DNA of 64,000 nt from Thiodiazotropha sp040507225 (GTDB lineage Bacteria; Pseudomonadota; Gammaproteobacteria; Chromatiales; Chromatiaceae): positions 1-64,000 of the forward strand of contig JBEVVG010000005.1 of assembly GCA_040507225.1 (NCBI GenBank). Reading direction: 5' to 3'. Positions 1 through 8,827 of the stretch are shown one piece after another (the stretch's first letter is position 1; each line of letters starts with the position of its first letter). Below the pieces are notes generated by a model that worked only from the letters and a program-made list of their open reading frames with translations, did no database searches and had not been told where the DNA came from. The position numbers and the translations under genes were made by a program.

Positions 1-425
1 CGTGAACTTGCTGAATGTCTACCATCCAACACAAAAAGGTTGCTGTACACGGAGGAGTCCATATACGTTCCCACGCTCTGCGTGGGAACGACTGGACATC
101 GATCCACATGAGCCGCATGCAGCGAAGCGCAATCCGGGATCGGGCAGAAAGCGACAAGCGCGAATCAACATATGGGTACTCCTGGTAAGCCCCGTCCTCT
201 GGGATAAGCGTTTGCCTGGGCGCGTGTGAAATTGCAACTCTTCGTGTTGCGACTCGGAAACAAATACCCACAGGGATCAAACAGGAAACAACTGGCACAG
301 AGGTTGTCTGAGCAAAAAAGGGTTAAACTCATATGCATGGAAAGTGCCGGTACCCTCACCCGCGTGGCAGGGTGCCTGTGCTCTCCTGAAGTAACCCTAT
401 ACAATTCTTACTCCAGGAGATAACC
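1..425. other. Intergenic region with palindromic repeat
   Basis: No convincing gene is seen. Reading frames here produce the 'RSAWER'-type peptide that comes from a widespread intergenic repeat rather than from a real protein. The 3' end carries the ribosome binding site (AGGAG at 415-419) of the DUF302 gene. A loose -10-like element (TATACA) lies at 398-403, without a good -35 box. Confidence 0.6.
66..90. repeat. Palindromic intergenic repeat (GTTCCCACG type)
   Basis: CGTTCCCACG at 66-75 and CGTGGGAACG at 81-90 form a perfect 10-bp inverted repeat around the 5-base loop CTCTG. This family of hairpins is known to be scattered between genes in many proteobacteria. The adjacent stretch 109-146 (GCATGCAGCGAAGCGC followed by AATCCGGGAT) resembles a second common intergenic repeat, so the region may be a composite. 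The assignment rests on memory of the motif, not on a search. Confidence 0.65.
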
Positions 426-878
426 ATGCGTAAATTCTTCATGATGACACTGGCTTCGCTGTGGATGTTCGTCAACCCGGTACAGGCGGACTCGGGTCTG
501 GTGAATGTGGCGAGCCAGCATGACGTCAGCACTACCGCCGATCGTTTCGTCGCCGCAGTGGAACAGGCGGGGCTGAAGGTCTTTTCCCGCATTGACCACG
601 CCACAGGAGCCGCCAAGGTGGGAGAAACGCTTCGCCCGACCCAGTTGATCATCTTCGGCAGTCCCAAGGTGGGCACCGCCCTGATGAGCGCAGATCAGCG
701 GGTCGGCATCGATTTGCCGTTGAAGGCTCTGGTCTGGCAGGATGCGGAACAGAAGGTCTGGGTGAGCTACAACAGTCCGGATTACCTGTTCGGTCGTTTC
801 TCCATCGAGGGTCGGGATCCGGTGAAACAGAAGATCACCCAGGCATTGGCCAAGTTCGCGGCAGCGGCCGCGGAATAG
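426..878 (+). CDS. DUF302 family exported protein
   Basis: A 150-residue protein with an N-terminal signal peptide (about residues 1-22, cleavage after VQA) followed by one DUF302 domain. Family hallmarks are visible: the 'A.F...VEQAGL.VFSRIDH' segment, 'RPTQLIIFGSPKVGTALM' near residues 75-93 and 'DLPLKALVWQD'. DUF302 proteins are small periplasmic or cytoplasmic proteins of unknown biochemical role, often found near redox or metal genes. The start is supported by AGGAG seven bases upstream. The next gene begins 12 bases downstream, so the two are probably co-transcribed. Family is confident; function is unknown. Confidence 0.85.
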   Translation: MRKFFMMTLASLWMFVNPVQADSGLVNVASQHDVSTTADRFVAAVEQAGLKVFSRIDHATGAAKVGETLRPTQLIIFGSPKVGTALMSADQRVGIDLPLKALVWQDAEQKVWVSYNSPDYLFGRFSIEGRDPVKQKITQALAKFAAAAAE

Positions 879-890
879 ACGGGAGCGCGG

Positions 891-1319
891 ATGTACAGCG
901 GTGATCGGGATCAGATGCGCCAGGTGTTTTTCGATGCCTGGCGTAAGTTTCAGGCGGGCGAGGATTTACAGCCCGTGGAGCAGATGGTCGCCCAGGTGAT
1001 CCAGCAACATCCCGAGTATCATCGCTTGCTTGAGCAACCGGAAACGGGGCGCTTTCGGGAGTTCCTGCCCGAGGGAGGGGAAACCAATCCCTTCCTGCAT
1101 ATGGGTATGCACATCAGTCTCCTGGAGCAGTTCAGTACCGATCGCCCCGGCGGTATCTCCGAACTCTATCGTCAACTGTGTCAGCGCCTGGGCGACGCCC
1201 ATGAAGCGGATCACCAGATGATGGAGTGTCTGGGACGCGTGTTGTGGGAAGCTCAGTCGGCGGGGCGTATGCCGGATGAACTGGCCTACCTGGAGTGTGT
1301 GCGCAGGTTGGTCGGTTGA
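891..1319 (+). CDS. DUF1841 family protein
   Basis: A 142-residue soluble protein without signal peptide. It matches the DUF1841 family seen in Beta- and Gammaproteobacteria: an N-terminal 'R.VFFDAWRKFQAGE.L.P.E..V..VI..HPEYH' block, the central 'NPFLHMGMHISLLEQ', and a C-terminal 'H..DH.MMECLGRVLWEAQ' block rich in conserved His. The function of the family is not established. The stop overlaps the start of the next gene (TGATG), indicating translational coupling. The His-rich conserved positions could suggest metal or haem binding, but this is inference. Confidence 0.88.
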   Translation: MYSGDRDQMRQVFFDAWRKFQAGEDLQPVEQMVAQVIQQHPEYHRLLEQPETGRFREFLPEGGETNPFLHMGMHISLLEQFSTDRPGGISELYRQLCQRLGDAHEADHQMMECLGRVLWEAQSAGRMPDELAYLECVRRLVG

Positions 1320-1528
1320 TGGTCAACGCGCGCAACTGTGTGCTGTGCCGGGTGATGCGCGGGCTTGCCTTCGGTGGGCTGGGGGCGGCGATTGGCGGAT
1401 ACGGCGCACTGTTCCTGGGGGCCAGCCAAAGCGATGCGGTTTACTATGCCCTGTTCGGGGCCCTGGCGCTCACCGTGATGGTGACGCGCAAACCCAACAA
1501 GACCGGGGGCAAAGACAAAGATTCCTAG
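1319..1528 (+). CDS. Small membrane protein, unknown
   Basis: A 69-residue protein beginning at the ATG that overlaps the DUF1841 stop codon (TGATG). An in-frame upstream start at 1295 would lie inside DUF1841 and is less likely. It has a short N-terminal segment with two cysteines (NCVLCRV), two predicted hydrophobic segments (about residues 15-35 and 42-56) and a basic, lysine-rich tail. I do not recognise a family. Tight coupling to DUF1841 argues that it is real. Confidence 0.6.
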   Translation: MVNARNCVLCRVMRGLAFGGLGAAIGGYGALFLGASQSDAVYYALFGALALTVMVTRKPNKTGGKDKDS

Positions 1529-1632
1529 TACGCTGTTGAAATACTACTCAGACGGTACGATCCTGCTTTGAGATCCGGCTCATAATGCTCATCTACTTCA
1601 GAAAGCTGCGTTTTTTCGGTGGTTTCCGCCAT
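1525..1632 (-). CDS. Possible 35-residue small protein
   Basis: Frame beginning ATG at 1632 and ending TAG at 1525, overlapping by two bases the stop of the opposite-strand small membrane gene. The predicted peptide is acidic and hydrophilic (it contains TEKTQLSEVDEHYEPD) and its composition is protein-like, but the Shine-Dalgarno sequence is weak. The frame remains open upstream of the ATG. It could equally be a chance frame in a 184-base gap. Confidence 0.2.
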   Translation of the reverse strand: MAETTEKTQLSEVDEHYEPDLKAGSYRLSSISTAY

Positions 1633-1712
1633 GTCTCGCACTCGTCTGAGCGAATTCCAACAGCTGCTTAACCTGAGCAGCACCTGTAGTTCAAAGACAG
1701 TGAGGTTTTTGT

Positions 1713-3158
1713 ATGTCTCAGCGTGAACACTTTCCCCATATGATCGCCGATTCCGTCAAGGCCTCGGGTCTGATCGAGGTGGCCGCGCCTTACGACCGGC
1801 AGGTCATCGCCAGCATCGAGACCGTGGACGGAGTGGGTGTCGAACGGGCATTGCGGATCGCGCGGGGACTGTTCGATGACAAGAGCGCCTGGCTGCCGGT
1901 GTCTCGGCGTATCGAGATTCTCAAAAAGGCGGCCATACTGATGGCCGAACGGGCTGAGACCCTGGCTCTGGAAGCGGCCCGGGAGGGTGGCAAGCCGCTC
2001 ACCGATTCCCGTATCGAGGTGGCGCGGGCCATCGACGGTTTGCAGATCTGTATCGAAACTCTGCGCACCGAGGCGGGCAGTGAGATCCCTATGGGGGTGA
2101 ACCCCGCCTCCGAGGGACGCCTGGCCTTTACCCACCGGGAGCCCATCGGCGTGGTGGTGGCGCTCAGTGCCTTCAACCATCCCCTCAATCTGGCGGTACA
2201 CCAGGTGGCCCCTGCAGTGGCTACCGGTTGCCCGGTGATCATCAAACCGGCCGAGGATACACCGCTCTCCTGCATGCGCTTCATCGCCATCCTGCGGGAA
2301 GCCGGACTGCCCCCGGGTTGGGCCCAGGCGCTGCTCAGTGACGATCACGAGGTGACCGCCCGGTTGGTGTCCGATCCACGGGTGGATTTTTTCAGTTTCA
2401 TCGGCAGTGCTAAAGTCGGCTGGATGTTGCGCTCCCGATTGGCGCCGGGTACCCGTTGTGCCTTGGAACACGGGGGCGTGGCGCCGGTCATCGTCGAAGC
2501 CGATGCGGACCTGCGGGATGCCCTGCCGTTGCTGGCCAAGGGATCCTTCTACCACGCAGGGCAGGTCTGCGTGTCGGTGCAGCGGGTGTTCGCGCATCGC
2601 TCCATCGCCCGCCAGGTGGCTGAGGGACTGGCTGTTGAAGGGGCGAAGATGAGCGTGGGGGATCCCACGTTCGCGGAAACCGGGATCGGCCCGTTGATCC
2701 GTCCCGGGGAGACCCAAAGGGTGCATGAGTGGGTGAGCGAAGCCATGGAACTGGGTGCGGAATTACTGTGTGGCGGTGAACCTCTGTCGCAAACCTGCTA
2801 TCCCGCTACGGTGTTGCTCGATCCTCCCCTCAAGGCACGGGTGAGCACCCGTGAGGTGTTTGGACCGGTGGTCTGTGTCTACAGCTACGATGAGATCGAA
2901 CAGGCCATCGCCCAGGCCAATGCCCTGCCGTTCGCTTTTCAGTCGGCGATCTTCACCAATCAGCTGTCCCAGGCCCTCAAGGCCTACAAAGGTCTGAATG
3001 CTTCGGCAGTGATGATCAATGACTTCACCGCCTTCCGTGTGGATTGGATGCCCTTCGCCGGGTTGCGCCAGTCGGGGCTCGGTGTTGGAGGGATACCGCA
3101 TACCATGCGCGACATGCAGGTGGAGAAGATGATGGTGGTTCGCTCGCCTGTGTTGTGA
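1713..3158 (+). CDS. Aldehyde dehydrogenase family protein
   Basis: A 481-residue NAD(P)-dependent aldehyde dehydrogenase, normal length for the superfamily. The catalytic set is present: Asn155 in FNHPLN, Glu252 in 'LEHGG' and the nucleophile Cys286 in 'GQVCVS'. The nucleotide-binding segment 'PVIIKPAEDTPLS' and the C-terminal 'EVFGPVVCVY' and 'PFAGLRQSGLG' blocks are also present. The usual ELGG reads E-H-G-G. Overall it looks closest to the glyceraldehyde-3-phosphate/lactaldehyde/phosphonoacetaldehyde subgroup, but the substrate cannot be set. No pathway partner lies next to it and it appears to be a single-gene unit. Confidence 0.9.
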   Translation: MSQREHFPHMIADSVKASGLIEVAAPYDRQVIASIETVDGVGVERALRIARGLFDDKSAWLPVSRRIEILKKAAILMAERAETLALEAAREGGKPLTDSRIEVARAIDGLQICIETLRTEAGSEIPMGVNPASEGRLAFTHREPIGVVVALSAFNHPLNLAVHQVAPAVATGCPVIIKPAEDTPLSCMRFIAILREAGLPPGWAQALLSDDHEVTARLVSDPRVDFFSFIGSAKVGWMLRSRLAPGTRCALEHGGVAPVIVEADADLRDALPLLAKGSFYHAGQVCVSVQRVFAHRSIARQVAEGLAVEGAKMSVGDPTFAETGIGPLIRPGETQRVHEWVSEAMELGAELLCGGEPLSQTCYPATVLLDPPLKARVSTREVFGPVVCVYSYDEIEQAIAQANALPFAFQSAIFTNQLSQALKAYKGLNASAVMINDFTAFRVDWMPFAGLRQSGLGVGGIPHTMRDMQVEKMMVVRSPVL

Positions 3159-3212
3159 GCCTGCGCATGGCTGTGTGTGTAACGCAGGAGCACTAGCAGC
3201 CTTTTCCAGGCG

Positions 3213-3232
3213 TGGCGGAATCCGGGAATTCC
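3213..3232. other. Inverted repeat after aldehyde dehydrogenase
   Basis: GCGGAAT and ATTCCGC form a perfect 7-bp stem about 55 bases after the aldehyde dehydrogenase stop. There is no following T-run, so it is at best a weak terminator candidate. Confidence 0.25.
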
Positions 3233-3358
3233 GCAATCGTCCCGGATCGCTCAGTACAGCATCCGAGTTGAAGGATGACGTGAGCACAGACTCCCCTCGG
3301 TGCTACAATCACTCAGGTTTACACAAGACCCCGATCCCGCGAACTATGAATCCTGTCT

Positions 3359-4471
3359 ATGAAAATCAAATCACTGCTTTTGTGCATCATGCTGCCTCTG
3401 TTAACGTCCTGCAGTGGGGAGAGCGAACAACCCGTGGTCGAAGAGATCTTACGCCCGGTCAGGACTCTGGTGGTGATGCCCACCACGGGTAAGCTGCGCC
3501 GGGAGTTTCCTGCGGTGGTGGATGCGGCGCGCAGCGCCGACCTGAGTTTTCGTATTTCAGGCGTGATCAAGGAGATGCCGGTCAAGGAAGGCGACAGGGT
3601 AGAGAAGGGTGAGGTGATTGCGATGCTGGATCAGGCGGATGCCAGGATCGAGCTGAAAGTCCGTCAGGCGAATTATGAAACCGCGCTGGCCAATTACAAT
3701 CGTGGGAAAAAACTGGTCGCACCCGGTCACCTGTCTCAAGCGGATTTCGACAAGCTCCGCAACGAGTTCGCGAGTGCCGAGGCGCAATTGACGGCGGCCA
3801 GACAGACACTGGGCTACACGGTCCTGCAGGCCTCTTTCGCCGGCCGCATTTCCAAACGCCATGTGGAAAACCACGAGGAGGTAAGCGCCCAGGAGCGGAT
3901 TGTGACCCTGCAGGACATGTCTTCCCTGACCATCAGGATCCAGGTTCCTGAAAGTGTTATGCTGAGGAGCCGCAAGGGTACGAAAAAAAACGAATATTTC
4001 GTGCAGTTTGAAGCCATTCCCGAGCAACGATTTCCCCTCAAGCTGAAAGAGGCGGCGATCATCGCGGACGAGAACAATCAAACCTACCAGGTGAGTTTCA
4101 GTACCCCCCGGGTCGCCGGATATACCTTGCTGCCCGGCATGAACGCCCTGGTGACAGTGGAGTCTTCGAACGGCCCGGCTCAGGCAGATTTTCATGTTCC
4201 CGCCTCGTCAGTGATGGAAGACGGGGAGGGGCGGTTCGTCTACACCGTGACGCCCGGGGGTGAAGCGGTTCAACCCCCGGCAGGGGAAAACAGCCCGGAC
4301 AATCGCGGTGTCGGGATCATCGAACGACGAGCCGTGACCACCGGTGAACTGGATTCGAGAGGTTTGCTGATCACCTCAGGGCTCTCCCGGGGCGATCACA
4401 TCCTCACCGCGGGGATGAGCCAGGCGCAGCCGGGTATGAAGGTTCTCTGGAGTCCGGATCAAGCATTTTGA
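3359..4471 (+). CDS. RND efflux periplasmic adaptor lipoprotein
   Basis: A 370-residue HlyD/AcrA-type membrane fusion protein. Residues 1-18 are a lipoprotein signal with lipobox LLTSC, so the mature protein is probably anchored by Cys18. It then shows the barrel-sandwich half motif 'FRISGVIKEMPVKEGDRVEKGEVIAMLDQADARI' (residues about 61-95, with the E-G-D-x-V core), a coiled-coil hairpin (about 97-150) and the second half motif 'GRISKRHVENHEEVSAQERI' near 160-180. It would link an inner-membrane RND pump to an outer-membrane channel. The next gene overlaps it by four bases. No TolC-like gene is adjacent. Confidence 0.93.
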   Translation: MKIKSLLLCIMLPLLTSCSGESEQPVVEEILRPVRTLVVMPTTGKLRREFPAVVDAARSADLSFRISGVIKEMPVKEGDRVEKGEVIAMLDQADARIELKVRQANYETALANYNRGKKLVAPGHLSQADFDKLRNEFASAEAQLTAARQTLGYTVLQASFAGRISKRHVENHEEVSAQERIVTLQDMSSLTIRIQVPESVMLRSRKGTKKNEYFVQFEAIPEQRFPLKLKEAAIIADENNQTYQVSFSTPRVAGYTLLPGMNALVTVESSNGPAQADFHVPASSVMEDGEGRFVYTVTPGGEAVQPPAGENSPDNRGVGIIERRAVTTGELDSRGLLITSGLSRGDHILTAGMSQAQPGMKVLWSPDQAF

Positions 4472-7400
4472 ACATCACCGAAGTCGCACTCAAAAACAAT
4501 CGCACGACGCTGGTCCTGCTGGTGGTTCTGCTGCTCGCGGGCATGGAGGCGTTCCTCAAGATGCCACGGGCCTATGATCCGGGGTTCATCATCCGCACCG
4601 CGCAGGTGATCACTTATTTTCCCGGCGCCAGTCCGTTGCGGGTGGAGCAGCTGGTGACCGATAAGCTGGAACAGGTGATCCAGCAGATCCCGGAGCTGGA
4701 TTTCGTCACCAGTGAATCGCGTGCCGGCGTATCGATCATCTCGGTCAACATCAAGGAAAGTTACAAACACATGCGTCCGATCTGGGACGATCTCAGGCGC
4801 AAGATCGATGATGCGGCCGGCGACCTGCCGGAAGGGATTGTCGGCCCCAATGTCAACGACGAGTTTGGTGACGTCTACGACATCCTGGTCAGTGTGCGCG
4901 GTCCCGATTTCAGCTATGTCGAGCTTAAACAGACAGCCGAGGAGGTGCGTGATGAACTGCTGCGTCTCCCCGATGCCGCCAAGGTGGAGCTATACGGTGC
5001 CCAGGATGAGCGGATTTTCGTCGAGTACAACAACGCCCGGTTGTCGGAAATGGGTATTTCGCCGGCTCAGCTCAGCCAGATGCTGGCCAGTCGAAATATC
5101 ATTATTTCCGGCGGCACCATCACCCTGGGTCAGGAACGCATCGACCTGGAGCCGAGCGGCAACTACGAGACTCTGCAGGATATCCGCAATACGATCATCC
5201 AGGTGCCGGGCAATCAGACTCTGATCTACCTGAAAGACCTCGCCGAGGTCCGGCGCGGATACATCGATCCACCGGCGACCAAGGTTCGGGACAATGGCAT
5301 TCCCGCCCTGCTGCTTGGCATCTCCATGCGGGAAGGCGGCAACAATATTGTTTTGGGACAACAGGTGAAGGTTCTGCTGGATCAGCTACAGCGGGTTTAC
5401 CCCCTCGGTCTGGATCTGCGTGTCGTGCACTTTACTCCGGATGAGGTGCAGGCCAAGGTCAGCAGCTTTGTGAATAACCTGCTGCAGGCGATTGCCGTGG
5501 TGGCGGCGGTAATGATTGTTTCCCTGGGCATGCGCAGCGGCTTGATCGTCGCCGCGCTGATTCCGTTCAGCATGATCATTACTATGCTGGTGATGTCCTA
5601 TTTCAATATCGGCCTGGACCAGATTTCCCTGGCGGCCCTGATCATTGCCCTGGGTATGCTGGTGGACAACGGAATCGTCATGTCTGAAAGCATGATGACG
5701 CGCATGGCCAGCGGGATGTCCCGCATGGATTCGGCGATCGAGTCCGCCGCTGAACTGCGCATCCCACTGCTGACCTCGTCACTGACCACATCGGCGGCAT
5801 TTCTGCCGATTTTTCTTGCGGAATCCACAACCGGTGAGTTTACCGCCTCCCTGTTCAAGGTGGTGACCATCACCCTGCTCTCCTCCTGGGTGCTGTCGTT
5901 GACCGTGATTCCGATGCTGGCGGTGACCTTTCTCAAGGTCGAACCCAGTGAAGAGAGTTTCGACACCCGCTTCTATCGCAGCTACCGAAGCATTCTGGGA
6001 AACATGATTCGGCATCGCTACATCACCCTGCTGCTGGTAGGCCTGCTGTTCACCGGGGCATTGTTCAGCTTTCGATTCATCCCCAATATTTTCTTTCCGC
6101 CCTCTGACCGAACCTATTTCAAAATGGAGCTGGAAATGCCCCTGGGGACTTCGATTGAGACCACAGAATCGATCGTGCAGGAGATCGAGGGTTTCATTTC
6201 CGATCAATTGTCGGTTCCGGCGGGCCGCTCGGACAGTGAAGCATCCGAGGGTGTGGTTCGAACACTCAGTTATGTGGGTTTTGGTGGAATGCGTTTTGTT
6301 CTCAGTCATTCTCCGGAACCGGCCAGTTCCAACTATGCGCTGATGATCGTACAGGCCAGCTCCGCGGCGGCCATCGGCAACCTGATGCAACGTCTGGACC
6401 GATATACCTTCGAGCAGTTTCCGGATTTGCGGGTGACCCTGCGTCGCTTCGAAAATGGCGCGGCGATCGCCAACCCGGTTGAGGTGCGCTTGAACGGCCG
6501 CGACACCGATGAGGTGTTTGCCATCGTGCAACAGGTCAAGCAGAAAATGTCGGAGATCAGCGGGCTTCGCAACATCAAGGATGATTGGGGACAGCGCATC
6601 AAGAAGCTGGCCGTCAGAATAGACCAGGCCCGGGCGCTGCGTTCCGGTGTGACCAGCGAGGATATCGCGATATCACTGCAAGCTGGACTGAGCGGTATGG
6701 AACTCACCCAGTTCCGCGAGGACAACGAGGTGATCCCGGTATTGCTGAGGGCATCCACTGCTGACCGGCAGGATATCGGTAAGATCGAGGCCCTCTCGGT
6801 CTATTCCCAGACGACTGGAAACTCGGTGCCTTTGCGGCAGGTGGCTGATGTTGAATTGCTCTGGGAGGCTTCCAAGATCCTGCGCCGTAACCGGATGAAG
6901 AGTGTCACGGTGGGCGCGCAGCTGGCGGAGGGGACCACCGCGGCCCAGGGGTTCGCCATGCTGACCCCATGGCTGGAAACCGCCAAGGCCGGATGGCCCG
7001 CGGGTTACTACTACGAACTCGGCGGTGAAGCGGAATCCTCCGGGGATGCCAGCCGGTCGATTGCTGAAAAACTGCCCATAGCGGGTTTCCTGATCGTGAT
7101 CCTGCTGGTGGCCCAGTTCAATTCCATGCGCAAGTCCCTGATCGTGATGCTTACGATTCCGCTGGGGCTGATCGGGGTGATCTTTGGCCTCATTGCGGCG
7201 CAATCCTACTTCGGCTTCATGACACTCCTGGGCGTCATCTCCCTGGCGGGGATTGTGATCAACAATGCCATCGTTTTGCTGGAGCGCATCCAGATGGAAC
7301 TCGATGTCAACAAGCTGCCGCCATACCGGGCCATCATCGAAGCGGCGCAGCGGCGTTTGCGGCCGATCCTGCTGACCACGGCCACCACCGTTCTGGGGCT

Positions 7401-7566
7401 GATTCCCCTGTACCTGGGCGGTGGCGAGATGTGGGAGCCGATGGCGGTGGCCATCATTGCCGGGATCATGCTTTCCACGATCCTCACCCTGGGCATCATA
7501 CCGGTGGTTTACGCGGTACTGTTCAGGGTTGAATCGCCGACGCCCCAGACATCCGTCACCCCTTGA
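4468..7566 (+). CDS. RND efflux transporter permease (AcrB/HAE-like)
   Basis: A 1032-residue inner-membrane pump of the resistance-nodulation-division superfamily, normal length. It has one N-terminal transmembrane helix, a large periplasmic loop, five clustered helices with the proton-relay region 'LAALIIALGMLVDNGIVM' (about residues 388-405, GMLVDN being the signature with Asp), a second periplasmic loop and a C-terminal helix bundle with 'GVISLAGIVINNAIVLLE'. The start is TTG inside the TTGA overlap with the adaptor stop, so translation is coupled. The sequence resembles the divergent HAE1 branch of environmental bacteria. Substrate is unknown. Confidence 0.93.
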   Translation: MNITEVALKNNRTTLVLLVVLLLAGMEAFLKMPRAYDPGFIIRTAQVITYFPGASPLRVEQLVTDKLEQVIQQIPELDFVTSESRAGVSIISVNIKESYKHMRPIWDDLRRKIDDAAGDLPEGIVGPNVNDEFGDVYDILVSVRGPDFSYVELKQTAEEVRDELLRLPDAAKVELYGAQDERIFVEYNNARLSEMGISPAQLSQMLASRNIIISGGTITLGQERIDLEPSGNYETLQDIRNTIIQVPGNQTLIYLKDLAEVRRGYIDPPATKVRDNGIPALLLGISMREGGNNIVLGQQVKVLLDQLQRVYPLGLDLRVVHFTPDEVQAKVSSFVNNLLQAIAVVAAVMIVSLGMRSGLIVAALIPFSMIITMLVMSYFNIGLDQISLAALIIALGMLVDNGIVMSESMMTRMASGMSRMDSAIESAAELRIPLLTSSLTTSAAFLPIFLAESTTGEFTASLFKVVTITLLSSWVLSLTVIPMLAVTFLKVEPSEESFDTRFYRSYRSILGNMIRHRYITLLLVGLLFTGALFSFRFIPNIFFPPSDRTYFKMELEMPLGTSIETTESIVQEIEGFISDQLSVPAGRSDSEASEGVVRTLSYVGFGGMRFVLSHSPEPASSNYALMIVQASSAAAIGNLMQRLDRYTFEQFPDLRVTLRRFENGAAIANPVEVRLNGRDTDEVFAIVQQVKQKMSEISGLRNIKDDWGQRIKKLAVRIDQARALRSGVTSEDIAISLQAGLSGMELTQFREDNEVIPVLLRASTADRQDIGKIEALSVYSQTTGNSVPLRQVADVELLWEASKILRRNRMKSVTVGAQLAEGTTAAQGFAMLTPWLETAKAGWPAGYYYELGGEAESSGDASRSIAEKLPIAGFLIVILLVAQFNSMRKSLIVMLTIPLGLIGVIFGLIAAQSYFGFMTLLGVISLAGIVINNAIVLLERIQMELDVNKLPPYRAIIEAAQRRLRPILLTTATTVLGLIPLYLGGGEMWEPMAVAIIAGIMLSTILTLGIIPVVYAVLFRVESPTPQTSVTP

Positions 7567-7753
7567 ATTGATCAAGGGGGTCGCCCAGTGACTCCGCAGA
7601 CGCCCAGGCCAGCCTGACCGGCTGACGGATCAGGTTGAGGTTCAGCAGGGTGTGTTGATTCGATCTCCGGGATACATGCTTTATCAGTCAACACGCAACA
7701 ATGGATCTATCCACCATTGTGGAGAAGCAGCGGTCGCAGATCTGCCGCTGAGG

Positions 7754-8593
7754 TCAGAAACCTATGGCCAGGTACAGGAGCGGACCATCGAGCTTGTATT
7801 CAAAGCTGTCCTCCCTGTCGTCATGATCGACCTTGACGTCGATATCGAAGAAGGTATACCCGAATCCCACCCCCAGGTTATCGTGGGGACGCCATTCCAA
7901 TTGCACGGAGGCAGCGGTCATATTGCCTTCGTACTTGTCGTAGGTGAGTGAAAACAATCCCAGCCCGGCTTCCAGCGCCCACTCCGGTGAGAACGCATAA
8001 CCACCGAAGAACCTCAAACTGGGCAGCGGCGCGGTCGCATCTGCGGATTCGGATGCAAAGGGAACCGCGACATCATCGATGAAGCCGGCGCCTGCAAGCT
8101 CCACGGACATGTCGGCAACATGCAGTCCGATACCGACCCCGAACTCCTTGGTCTCATCCTTGATGAATGATCTGCCCAGTGAGATCGCGTAGACATTGAC
8201 ATCGATCTTCGCGTAGGCGGCAACGCCGACGGGTATGGTCAGGTCGCCGAAGTCCAGTTCCGTCTGAGCGATACCCGTGCCCTCCTGGGTGCCGCCGAAA
8301 GACTCGAATACCAGGCGCCATTTTTCTGAAAACCGCCAACGGGCGCCCAGGTAGGTGGAGGTGTCATTGCCGTCGATGCCCAGAGATCCGAAATCGATCG
8401 TATCGGCCTCATGACCATCGTCCAACTCCGATTTGACCTTAGTTTCCCCACTGATTCTCGCGGTCCCGAGTCGTACCGTGAAATCCTTGTTGAGCGTTGG
8501 ATTCAGACCATCGGCCACTACCGCCGCGGGAGTCACAGTCAACGTGAAGAAGGCGCTCAATACGATGCCGGCATGCTTAATAAGTTTTGTCAT
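7754..8593 (-). CDS. Outer-membrane beta-barrel protein
   Basis: A 279-residue exported protein. Residues 1-27 form a signal peptide ending near VVA. The rest alternates polar and hydrophobic residues as expected for about 10-12 beta strands, and the chain ends with 'GPLLYLAIGF', a terminal aromatic typical of BAM-assembled barrels. Strand-like segments such as 'LEWRPHDNLGVGFGYTFFDIDVKV' resemble OmpW/OprF-like or DUF-type small barrels; I do not assign a named family. The operator-like palindrome at 8699-8720 lies about 106 bases upstream, suggesting co-regulation with the porin gene at 11738. Confidence 0.75.
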   Translation of the reverse strand: MTKLIKHAGIVLSAFFTLTVTPAAVVADGLNPTLNKDFTVRLGTARISGETKVKSELDDGHEADTIDFGSLGIDGNDTSTYLGARWRFSEKWRLVFESFGGTQEGTGIAQTELDFGDLTIPVGVAAYAKIDVNVYAISLGRSFIKDETKEFGVGIGLHVADMSVELAGAGFIDDVAVPFASESADATAPLPSLRFFGGYAFSPEWALEAGLGLFSLTYDKYEGNMTAASVQLEWRPHDNLGVGFGYTFFDIDVKVDHDDREDSFEYKLDGPLLYLAIGF

Positions 8594-8698
8594 GATGAAT
8601 ACCGTGCTGTCGAGGGATTTGTCAGCAGACAGGGAATGCTGTGGTTTGCTCGTGTCTTAGGGTCGCAGAAATAGTCCCACAGAAGCGGGAATCACAGT

Positions 8699-8720
8699 AG
8701 GTTAATTAAGTTGTTAACCT
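8699..8720. promoter_or_regulatory. Operator-like palindrome, copy 1
   Basis: AGGTTAA (8699-8705), an 8-base spacer and TTAACCT (8714-8720) form a perfect 7-bp inverted repeat. The same half-sites and spacing recur at 11635-11656. It lies upstream of the outer-membrane gene that starts at 8593 and downstream of the MFS gene. Shared sequence and spacing support a common transcription factor; which factor binds is inferred. Confidence 0.65.
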
Positions 8721-8827
8721 TGTGCCGCGTTGATTCGAGGTTCCGTCAAGTCTTTGTAACAGAACTGGAGTACAGGCAATCATTGGCGAACGGAGATTCC
8801 TCAGCGGTATAACCTGGCGGCTTGCGA

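Noticed and set aside
1668..2726. A 352-codon minus-strand frame opposite the aldehyde dehydrogenase
   Set aside because: Antisense shadow of a well supported enzyme; no domain or start signal.
7729..7751. CAGCGG/CCGCTG hairpin as terminator between the RND and outer-membrane genes
   Set aside because: Only 6 bp of stem and no T-run on either strand.
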